The notes beneath the pieces were generated by a model. The model was not told the origin of the DNA. It ran no database searches and was given only the letters and a program-made list of their open reading frames with translations. A DNA stretch of 64,000 nucleotides, from assembly GCA_029721435.1 (NCBI GenBank), contig CM056574.1, positions 7,834,501 to 7,898,500 on the forward strand. Reading direction: 5' to 3'. A program made the position numbers and the translations under genes. This document shows, one piece after another, positions 34,625 to 43,525 of this stretch. The stretch is from Gymnothorax reevesii (lineage: Eukaryota; Chordata; Actinopteri; Anguilliformes; Muraenidae). Position 1 is the first letter of the stretch. Every line of letters begins with the position of its first letter.

Positions 34625-34990
34625 ATTATTGGGAAGTGAGGACATTTTTGCCTGTCCTTACGACTACAGGGGCAAATTTTGACTTTTTAGTCAAGGTTAG
34701 GGGTAAGGTTAGAATCAGGAACAGATAAAGGTTAGGATTAATCTTAAGGTTAAGGTTAGAATTGAAGCACCTATTAAAAACCCCATAAGTCACACTTGAC
34801 TTGACTTGTGGGGTTTTAGTAATCAGTGCTTCAATTATGGAAAGGTTAAGGTTAAGGTAAGGGTTTGGGTTCAGGTTAGAATTAGGGATAGGTTGAGGTT
34901 AAGGTTAGGGTTTGGGTTTGGCATACGTTGCTCATTGTTGAGATTAGGAAAAGGCTTTAGAGACACGCAAAGAATGAATGGAAGTCAATG
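34625..34990. repeat. Degenerate GGTTAG-type repeat with internal hairpin
   Basis: GAGGACATTTTTGCCTGTCC leads into imperfect AAGGTTAGG hexamer-like repeats, a form of dispersed fish repeat resembling but not identical to the telomere repeat. Inside, 34758-34795 (AATTGAAGCAC..TTAAAAACCCCATAAGTCA) pairs with 34803-34845 to form a hairpin. A related repeat in the opposite orientation is at 36021-36235. Confidence 0.7.
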
Positions 34991-35021
34991 TAATGTCCTA
35001 ACAAAGATATAAGTACGAGAA

Positions 35022-35097
35022 TGTGTGTGTGTGTGTGTGTGTGTGCGTGCGCGCTGATGATGTGTGTGTGTGTGTGCGCGCGTGCATGTGTTTCCAT

Positions 35098-35132
<35 letters not shown>
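35022..35132. repeat. (GT)n tract
   Basis: Two or three GT runs with GC interruptions and a CATGTGTTTCCATGCACG spacer. Confidence 0.93.
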
Positions 35133-35133
<1 letters not shown>

Positions 35134-35879
35134 TTGCCAGTGAGTGTGTGCTGGCGATTTTAGCCTGCAGTCAGTGGATGCACACAAAATCAAAGTCTCC
35201 ATCTACAATTCTACCAACAAGATGAAAATTCCAGCATCAGCAAAGTGACTTAAAGAAGTTTCTTGCAGTTGATAAAGGTTCACAAACTCTTAACTTATTA
35301 TCGCCTCATTCCACTGACCGCACATTTATGAAAGCTGTTTCTTTCCCTACATCCCAACAGAACCCAAATCCTTTATGTCATTGACACCTGAACCTGGTAG
35401 GATGTGCAGGAATGCAAATAGTAGTATTACCCACACTGCACAGCATTCTCCTGGCTGGCTCGCTGGCTGTGGTCCAAACTCAAGGCCTTGAAAGCTCAGC
35501 TGTGGAGCGTTTCGTCAAAAAGGCTCTCTCAGAGGCACAAGCACTGTACATCCAACAAACACTCCTGTGTAATTGGGGATTACAGCCAGCCTCCCTCTGT
35601 TTCATCATCTCAAATTGTTCACTTACATCTTCTTCACCATTTATTTTAAGAACATTATTGTTTTGTTCTGGATCCACAGGCCAGTGCTTGCCAATGAAAC
35701 ATTCAGAGGCGAGGTGAAGTCTACAGGTCTCCCTTCATTCGATCCCATCATTACATCACAAAGAGAAAATTCCAGAAAACAGATACCTCTACAAAAGTGA
35801 GTGTCAGGGCTGTGATCCGAAAAGGAAAAGAAATGACCATCAGGAGGAAACCAGAGCTAATAGGGGTGTACACACTGAC
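35133..35879. other. Unique noncoding sequence
   Basis: A 101-codon frame at 35412-35717 is unrecognised. No gene is called. Confidence 0.4.
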
Positions 35880-35996
35880 ATACAGACACACGCGCACGCG
35901 CACACACACACACACGCGCGTGCGCGCGCACACAAACACACGCGCGCGCGCACACAAACACACGCGCGCGCGCGCGCACACAAAAACACACGTACA
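35880..35996. repeat. (CA)n/(CG)n alternating purine-pyrimidine tract
   Basis: About 115 bp of nearly unbroken alternation with three long CGCGCG blocks. Alternating CG/CA is the sequence class most prone to left-handed Z-DNA. Confidence 0.93.
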
Positions 35997-36020
35997 CATT
36001 TCTACAGCAATCCTGGTTAG

Positions 36021-36235
36021 GACGTTGCACATACTTCCAGTAATTTTGGGCGGCCAAACCCTACCCTAACCCTCACCAAATCACTCCAAAATCCAACCTT
36101 AACCTTAATTCACACCTGATCCCAAACTGTAACCAGGACCGAAGAAATTATATTTCCCTCCATAGAACCTGGCTTTAGTCCCCATGAGGAATATTGCCTC
36201 ACAAGATCAGTGTTTACCCTCTGAAAAGTAGGTCA
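36021..36235. repeat. Degenerate CTAACC-type repeat
   Basis: AAACCCTACCCTAACCCTCACC and CCAACCTTAACCTTAATTCAC blocks are followed by TAGTCCCCATGAGG. It is an inverted relative of the repeat at 34625-34990. Confidence 0.65.
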
Positions 36236-36242
36236 CAAAAGG

Positions 36243-36475
36243 TTTACCTCACACAGAGAAGGTTGAGGGTTTGAATCCAGCCTCCATGGGCCCTTTCTGT
36301 GTGAGGTTTGCATGTCCTTACATGGGTTTCCACTGGATACCCCAGCGTCCTCCCACAGTCAGCCAAAAATACACAGCCTTGGGTAACTGGAGACTCTTAA
36401 CTGCCAATGGGTATGAGCACCTGAGTCATCAGAACGTGATTCAATTCTTCCACGTGAGTAGAAGAGTATGACAGG
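36243..36475 (+). mobile_element. DANA-like tRNA-derived SINE, copy 2 (degenerate)
   Basis: The B box is GGTTTGAATCC (36268-36278), followed by CCTTTCTGTGTGAGGTTTGC, ATGTCCTTACATGGGTTTCC, CAGCGTCCTCCCACAGTC and CTGGAGACTCT, the body blocks of the same family as the 12.4-kb copy. The tRNA-like 5' head is mutated beyond recognition. The tail at 36500-36532 has GAATGAGTAAATGAATAAAT, often found at the 3' end of this family. Confidence 0.8.
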
Positions 36476-36532
36476 TGATATGATATAGCCATAAAATAAT
36501 GTGTTGAAAGTGAATGAGTAAATGAATAAATG

Positions 36533-37109
36533 TTGCACAAGGAGGCGGTGGGCGGTACACACAGGAAGTGGTAGTGCATTCTGGGACAATTCATGCAGGC
36601 CTTTACAATCTAAAAATCAATATGGAGAAGGCACCCATTGACCTCTCGCTCCTTTTACGCAGATCAGTGAAAAAAGTTCATCGATTTTTCTCAGTTTTAT
36701 TTCACGGGGTGATTTTAGGCTTCGTCCACTGATCGCTGCTAACGTGTGCTTTATTGTGATTAGAGATGTTTAAATGAGCCGTGGTAATAATAATGTTATT
36801 TTCTTGAGCAGATCCATAATGTGTGCACTTTGCCTGTTTACAACAAAGACATCTCTCTCGCTGTAACTGAATGTTACCGTATTCTGAAGAGGCTAAGGAT
36901 AGCTGACGCGAGGTACGACTATAACCATCCACACACTTCATCATCCCGTTCCCTCGGGCGAGCAGATGCAGACGCCTCTTCTAGATGTCAGTTTCGACAA
37001 TGTTGAAGGGCTTATTTTCGCTTTTTCACAGCTGCCTCTATATACAAAGCAATATGTTATTTACACTCTTAGCAATGAGCCCCCCATAATGAACCTACAA
37101 CTACCTACA
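36533..37109. other. Unique noncoding sequence
   Basis: No gene. The 36700-37000 part is AT-rich with several TAAT words but nothing decisive. Confidence 0.35.
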
Positions 37110-37172
37110 AATGCTCATACACACACACACACACACACATGCACGCATGGTAACAAGTACGTGCATGCACAA

Positions 37173-37208
<36 letters not shown>

Positions 37209-37385
37209 GTAAGCATGCACACACACACTGAGATGCACATGCGCAAGACGCAGACACACGTACACAAGTGAGCATGTGCACGGACACGTGCACACGCAAA
37301 CACACACATATGCAGACACACACACTCGCAAAGACACACACACACACACACACACACACAAACCTGCAAACACAAAGACACGTGG

Positions 37386-37416
<31 letters not shown>

Positions 37417-37432
37417 CACCCACCCACACAGG
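37110..37432. repeat. Long degenerate (CA)n tract
   Basis: About 320 bp of CA repeats broken by GCATGC/ACGTAC-like spacers. It opens Cys/Val-rich frames of up to 127 codons on the minus strand and His/Thr frames on the plus strand, all spurious. Confidence 0.95.
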
Positions 37433-37984
37433 CTCTGCTACGTGTTTCCCTCACCCATGAAACTTCACAGCTAGCACAGTTCATTCATTAGCTCTCCCTC
37501 TCAGCGGAAGAGTGAGGCTCATAATCGAATCTCACTAACAAGTGCAGAATACGGGGGGGGAGGGGGGTGGGTGGGATTGCTGTGATTTTCTCGATCTGGA
37601 TCTTACACGTCCAGGTATCACAGCAGCCTCCCAGGGGACACGCCCCCCCCCCGCCATCACGTGCCCAAGCGGGAGAGCCAGGCAGTGCCCGCCGATCGCC
37701 GTATGACTCACCCAGCGCCCGGGCTTTACGGAGGATGGCGGTATTACGGGGGAGGAGGGAAAAGCAGCTGCGGCGAAGATCGTGTGAAATGCGCAGAACA
37801 CGGTACAGTGGGCTCACGGGGGGGTCTGCAGACGGATGTTCGGAGGAACAGTCTGCTGACGCCTGTACTCTCTCGGAGATGAAACTCCGGGCCCACGCTC
37901 TTTTAAAGAGGCAGGACTCACAGTCTGGGACCTGTGCTCTTTTATGCCGCTAATGCTATCAGACTGTGAGACTGCCTCTCTTTC
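37433..37984. other. GC-rich unique sequence
   Basis: Contains a G run at 37553-37566 and a C run at 37644-37653. Frames of 128 codons (plus) and 109 codons (minus) overlap and are unrecognised. It could be a small CpG-rich regulatory segment. Confidence 0.35.
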
Positions 37985-37989
37985 AGAGG

Positions 37990-38665
37990 GGTTACTCCGT
38001 TACACTGGCACTGCTTGAGAAGAAGAAACTGTGAGCCCGCACTATTTCAGGACAGCGACTGTGAGCCTGGCACTATTTTAGAAGGGTAACTCAATAAGAC
38101 TGGCTGTTTTCCTGAAGGTAACTCAATAAGAATGAACCTTTCTTAGTCACACAACTACCAATGACTGGCACTGTTTTAGTGAGGTAACTCCACAGGGCTG
38201 GCACCATTTTATTAAGGAAACACTTTAAGATTGGCACTGTTTTAGTAAGGTCACACTGTGTCACCGGCACTGTCTTGATAAGGTAACACCATAAGACTGA
38301 CGCTGTTCCAGTATAGTATATCTCCATAAGGCTGCCTTGGTTTTAGTAAGGTAACGCCATAGGTTTGGCATTATTTTATAATATACAGTAATTGGACAAA
38401 AAATATTATATGACTGGCACTGTTTTAATAAGGTAACACCATATAACTGGCACTGTTTTAATAAGGTCAGGTGACAGGTGACTGGCACTATTTAAGGTAA
38501 CTCCATGTCACTGGCATTGTTTAAGTGCAGTAAGTCAATATGATTGGTACAGTGTTGGGACGGTATCTCCATATGACTGGTACTGTTTTAGTATGGTAAT
38601 GTCACATGACCAGCACTGCTTTAGTAAGGTAATACCATATGACTGGCACTGTTTTAGTAATGGCA
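37990..38665. repeat. 33-bp minisatellite, about 20 copies
   Basis: The unit is about GGTAACTCCATATGACTGGC then ACTGTTTTAGTAA. GGCAC recurs at 38416 and 38449, 33 bp apart. The left copies are more diverged. As 33 is a multiple of three, minus-strand frames read an 11-residue repeat (about GVTLLKQCQSY), which is an artefact. Confidence 0.93.
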
Positions 38666-39589
38666 GAGAAATGCAGAACTGCAGTATGAAAGGCTTGCAC
38701 AAGTTTGTAATTATGTTCAATCACAACCTAAATAGAAATTTATATCAAAGAATATTAGAATAGATTCACTGTGCAGGATTTAGCCTCCAGAGGTCAGTTC
38801 AGAGCCTGGTGGCAGAGTGAGCATGATCTATTCCCTGAGGCCAAGCAACTATAAACACACTTCCCTTAACTGCATCTAAAGTGACACCAGATGCCGTCGT
38901 ATAACTGGGGAGAGAACGTAAATCCGATTAGATTTATCTGCCTTGGCTGTACAGACCTCCAGCAGTCAGGCCGAACAGAAAAACAGTGAACAGAATGAAA
39001 TTAACTTTGATTTATCCATTGGTTTATTGGCATTTTGAGTCATTTGACTGGCTGGCTGGTTGTTCCTCTCGCAGTTTATTGGTCAGTTCTGTCCTGAACT
39101 GAGAGTATGATTGGCAGCTTGGTTGCTTGAATACCGAAATTTGCTTTCGACTTAAATGAATCAGCATTTAAACCTTACATGTCCTGATGAAATAATAACT
39201 AAGTTTACTAGTTCTGAATTTAAACTCTTTCTCACATTTGACAAAGCTCACCGGAATATTGGGGTAAAACTGCACTCAGAGGCAGAAGTTCCGCCCACCT
39301 GCCTCTCTCAGCGGCTCAGACACACCAGGCAAGGCAAACCCATCCCGGTAAAGCATTCACAACCAAACAAATACTATTAGAACTTAGGTATGGATCCCGT
39401 CATATTGCTTGTGCCAATGTATGAAAAATTATCAGCATTAAAAATTAATAAATCAATAAACAAAGACAAAAACATTTTAGGCTAAATAATTAAACTCTTT
39501 GACAAAGAATTACTAAAAGAAAAAGAATAAATAAATAAATAATTTCAACAATGCGTCATCCGCAGCAGCAGGATGAGAATATTGTTTAT
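38666..39589. other. Unique AT-rich noncoding sequence
   Basis: No gene or named repeat. Confidence 0.4.
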
Positions 39590-39780
39590 AAAGAGAAATA
39601 TGGCCGTGGGTGAGGTGGCGAAAAGCAGGCAGGGGAAGGTTTACAGCTCTGCGGTGTGTAATGATGACAGAGAAGGGCCTGTCCGTGGGACGGGCGATGA
39701 GGCTAAAATAGATGCAAATAACAGCGGGGCTTTCACAGCAGTTAACCGCAGCCCTCCAGTCACAACGCAACAACGCTAGC
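39590..39780. promoter_or_regulatory. Candidate conserved noncoding element
   Basis: Repeat-free stretch with a forkhead-like TTGTTTAT near 39580-39590, a GTAATGATGA word and a perfect POU octamer ATGCAAAT (39712-39719). Frames are short. The call is by motif content only. Confidence 0.28.
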
Positions 39781-40204
39781 ACGTTAGCACACGCTACACG
39801 CACCGTTCACGCACCATTGTCTCCGTCACATTAACCTTCCTGAATAACGATGCCCCCCGACGGCGCTTTTCTCTCCACCTCTGGAGGACTCGCAGCCCTG
39901 GCGCGCTTGACGTTCTCGGCTCTGACAGACTTCGCGGAAACATCCCCGCAGGAGGTTTCCCGTGGCAAAGTCAAGCTGGAAATGCGCCCTGACACTTTGA
40001 GCGGTGTAAATATTGGCACTGCATTACTGAGGAGACACTGCACATGGAGAATTTACCCTCGGCCTGTGGTGCGACTAGAAATTATCTGCCATGCTATGTA
40101 TTCTATGTGTAACCCTTATATTCACAAATGCAAATACACACATGCGCACATACGCACACACAAAGAAATACTCAGGGACCTACACACACAAGCAAGCACA
40201 CACA
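39781..40204. other. GC-rich unique sequence
   Basis: A 139-codon plus frame (39850-40269) begins in GC-rich DNA and ends inside a CA repeat; the first ~60 residues are not recognised and no splice or Kozak support stands out. I do not call it a gene. Confidence 0.3.
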
Positions 40205-40268
40205 TGAACTCAAAGACATGCAAACAGGTAAAAAAACACACACACACACACACAGACACACACAAATA
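40205..40268. repeat. (CA)n microsatellite
   Basis: CA repeats, longest around 40237-40265, with scattered CA-rich sequence from 40130. Confidence 0.9.
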
Positions 40269-40399
40269 GAGTCATTTGTGAGCTGCTCTATTTCAGTATT
40301 TGGACACCTTGGGTAACACTTCACCCTTCTCTCATTACTGATCACTCATATTGCATGTTATGTGTGAATGGAAGGAATGGGAAAAGAGGGAGGTTGAGA

Positions 40400-40430
40400 G
40401 GAAGACAGTGAGAGAGGGAGTCACGGGGAT

Positions 40431-40472
<42 letters not shown>

Positions 40473-40490
40473 AAAGAGAGAGAAAGATGG
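40400..40490. repeat. (GA)n tract
   Basis: A purine-rich block with about 17 perfect GA dinucleotides at its core. Confidence 0.92.
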
Positions 40491-40554
40491 GGATAGAATG
40501 CCACTACTGACCAGACCTACATGAATTCTGGCCAGAAATCAGTGGGAGCCTGAA

Positions 40555-40925
40555 TCAATGAGTCAGGGTGAGAGTGACTCACTGAATCAGAAAAAAAGAG
40601 TGATTCACTCAGTCAGGATGAGAGTGACTCACTACATCAGGGAGAAACAGACTCATCGAATCAAGGTGAGAGTGACTCCCTGAATCAGAACGAGAGTGGC
40701 TCACTCAGTCATGGCAAGAGTGACTCTCTAGATCAGGGCCAGAGGTACTCCATCAGGGCAACTATGACTCACTGAATCAGGGCGAGGGTGACTCACTGAA
40801 TCAGAGAAAGAGTGACTCATTCAATCAGGTTGAAAGCGACTCCCTTATGCAGGGCCCGAGTGAGTCCATCAGGGCGAGAGTGACTCGCTGATTTAGGCTG
40901 AAAGAGACTCACTGAATCAGATGGA
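40555..40925. repeat. 24-bp minisatellite, about 15 copies
   Basis: The unit is about GAGTGACTCACTGAATCAGG then GCGA, with heavy substitution. Copies carry an embedded TGACTCA, the perfect AP-1 consensus, in several units (for example near 40575, 40629 and 40768). Confidence 0.9.
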
Positions 40926-41394
40926 GAAAGATAGTTACCATAAATCTCCTCCACGTAAAATTGTGCCGGATTTATGAGGCCCCCAGTCTCTCTGCCATTT
41001 AACACGTCTGCCGCCATCTCCCCACAGGAGCACAAAGAAACAGGTCTCCCCGATTACACCCAACCGCAGTGCATCCTGGGACATGCTAAAAGCCTCTTCC
41101 AGAGCCTCTCTCCCCCAGCGGGGCTCGGGCTAAATGGAGGCTGCACATCCTCCATTATAATCATTGGCTTTCACTTGATCAGGTAATTCATACGTTTGTT
41201 TACGATAATTACAGCTGGGCCTCAGGCCAGTGTATAATTCAGTCCATCAGACGCGAGCAAAATAGGAATCTGGCAGACTGAAGTCCACTCACCTGCCTCT
41301 CCCCCGAGCTGCGAACAATCCCTGAGGACGATGAGCCGTCTGATTCCACAGGGAGCCGGGAGAGAGCTATTCATGTGTGATCTCATAAAGGATT
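40926..41394. other. Unique noncoding sequence
   Basis: The 41150-41300 part has TAATTC/AATTAC words and no repeat. No gene. Confidence 0.35.
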
Positions 41395-41455
41395 GTGTGT
41401 GTGAGCCCGTGTGTGTGTGTATGTGTGAGTGTATGTGTGTGATTCATAAGTGTGT
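41395..41455. repeat. GT-rich tract
   Basis: Imperfect GT repeats. Confidence 0.85.
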
Positions 41456-41671
41456 GTAGGCGGGAAAATATAAAAAAAAGATTCCATGCTGCATCTGTAA
41501 GCATAAACATACATGTTTCAATTTCTTATTCAGCACGTGAGTCTGGCTGTGAGTGCGAGTGAGAAAAATGATGTGTGTACAGTATGCATAACGATTAACT
41601 AACGCGATCTGAAGTGCTTGAATCGACTAGAGGCCATCAACAGAGATGAATGATGACTTCTGCAGGCCATG

Positions 41672-41700
41672 AGGTCAAAGGTGACGTACAGCAAAGGTCA
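41672..41700 (+). promoter_or_regulatory. DR1 nuclear-receptor-like site overlapping a CRE-like site
   Basis: AGGTCA, one spacer base, then AGGTGA (41672-41684) form a direct repeat with one-base spacing, the arrangement bound by RXR heterodimers, HNF4 and COUP-TF. TGACGTA (41682-41688) overlaps its end, and AAAGGTCA (41693-41700) is an extra half-site. Activity is inferred. Confidence 0.35.
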
Positions 41701-43169
41701 AACTCTCCTCCTTGCAGAACTCAAAACCAACAGTACCTGACATTATTTATCCTGCAGGCACTACAGGGGCGGCCATTTTGTGGCAGCAGCAGAGGCTGCA
41801 ATAAGACAATAAGCCGGCGGCGCAGACAGGAGAAATAATCCTTCTCCAGGATGGAGGGGGTGTCGGGGGGGGTTCTTCTCCCCCCTCCGTCAGGCACGGA
41901 GGGAAATGAGTAAATTCCAGGCTGCGGTGGGTCGCCGAGTCCCCGGAGTCGAGGATAAATCACCTGCAGAGGAGAATTAGCCGAGCCCAAAGACACACCG
42001 GCACACAGCCAGCTAAACGAGACAGGGAGAACGCAGCATCAAAAATCGATCGCCTTTTAACGCTACGGCTCTTTTTATTTCGGGGAACGGGGTGTCGGGG
42101 GGGGCTGGAGGAGGTCGGGAACTGAGAGCGGGGACGAGGGGAGGGCAGGTTCTACACGCCTATTTGTTTCTTGCAACTGAGTTTTTTTCTTTTTTCCCAC
42201 AATTCCATGGGACTTGTCCAGTAATAACACAAATGTTCAAGCGCAATGAAAATATCACTTATCCTGCCCGTTGCATGGCTGGTAGAAAATTTTATATTCC
42301 ATTTTTTCATGAAAGTACTGTCTTGTTATTTGTGGGGTTTTTCTTTCCAAGAGGGAGCTGAGCAGATAGCTATATTTGGTCGTGTCACAGGGTGCTTACT
42401 AATCTCGCACAAATAGAGGAAGTTAGCTAATATAGTACCGCACTCATCTGATCACTACAACACCTCCACGTTAATTCTCAAATCTGCTGTGTTTCCACAG
42501 TAATTTAATTGCAAATATTGGACTTTAAACCTAAACCCTCAAATCCACCTCAAAATACTTTCTTCAGCGAGAGATTAAAAAAAAAAACTATTAAGCAAAG
42601 CTGTAGCAGCTAATACCATCTGAAAATTGCAGGAGGAGTTAGAGTCGGCTAGTGGAATGTCTGGAGAAGTGTTTGACGGTTCGCCATCTTGGCGTCACAT
42701 GAGACAGAACACACGTGCGTGCACCATACATAAACATATATGTATATGCTGTACATGTATATTTATACATATACACACATACACACAAGCACACACACAC
42801 GGACAGCACTTTGAAGGTGTGAGTGTGAGAGCAGGTCTGATTACAGTGGAATTATACGTGGATTTAGGGGCTTTTTGCAGCCCCTCACGGCATGGAGGAT
42901 GCTGGGCGTACGGCCCTGTGGTGAACCTGGGATCTCTCGCTTCCTCTCTCTCTCTCTGTCTCTCGCTCTGACACTACTGAAAGTAATTTATGTGTGTGTT
43001 CTGTGCATGTGTACATTTTTTATGGTTTAGGAACATGTGTATGTGTATAATAAGTACTAATACTGTATGTGGTATATCCCTGTGTGCGCATCTTAGCAAC
43101 TGTGTTTATGAGTGTGTGTTTTTACTTGCATGAGTGTGTGCATGTGTGATTGCTAAAGTTTGTGCAAGT
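41701..43169. other. Unique noncoding sequence with minor simple repeats
   Basis: GC-rich at 41860-42150 with G runs; an AT/CA tract lies at 42735-42800. The frame at 42627-42971 (114 codons) crosses simple repeats and is not recognised. Confidence 0.4.
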
Positions 43170-43206
43170 GTATCTGTGTGTGAGTGTGTGTGTGTGTGTG
43201 TGTGTT
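43170..43206. repeat. (GT)n microsatellite
   Basis: About 12 perfect GT dinucleotides within a GT-rich stretch. Confidence 0.9.
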
Positions 43207-43240
43207 TCTGTGCGTAATTGTGTATGAAAGTGATTTTGCG

Positions 43241-43525
43241 TGTTATGATTCTGCTCTGCCTGGTCTTGTTTCTCTGCTTTTGATATTTTTCTTACTTGGT
43301 ATTTGAACTTTACAACGTCTGACCATTCTTAGATATGTGTATTGCGTACTGTTATCATTGGTTTGTTCATGTATCGTCGTAGTTTTTACTTTTCCATATT
43401 TTGCATATTGCCATAGTTCCACTCCGGTCCATGTTTTCCACTATGCATTGCACTTTGTCTCCCCCGTCTGGTCTCTTGTCTTGTCATTGCTCACAGCCCC
43501 AGTACTGCGTGTCACGCTTCGAGTG
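43241..43525 (+). mobile_element. Probable LTR, left portion (interrupted)
   Basis: Starts TGTTATGATTCTGCTCTGCC, the style of start common to fish Gypsy-type LTRs (TG terminus, then CTGCCTG words). The sequence is pyrimidine-rich on the plus strand (CTTGTTTCTCTGC, CCATGTTTTCC). It is cut at 43525 by the inverted-repeat element. No gag or pol sequence is nearby, so it would be a solo LTR. Confidence 0.45.

Noticed and set aside
34680..34935. Interstitial telomere array
   Set aside because: The repeats are degenerate GGTTAAG/GGTTAGG words mixed with other blocks, matching a dispersed repeat rather than a clean TTAGGG array.
37101..37484. 127-codon Cys/Val-rich minus-strand frame
   Set aside because: Produced by a CA/GT repeat.
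39850..40269. 139-codon plus-strand frame with GC-rich start
   Set aside because: It ends inside a CA repeat, has no recognisable domain and no splice signals that I could defend.
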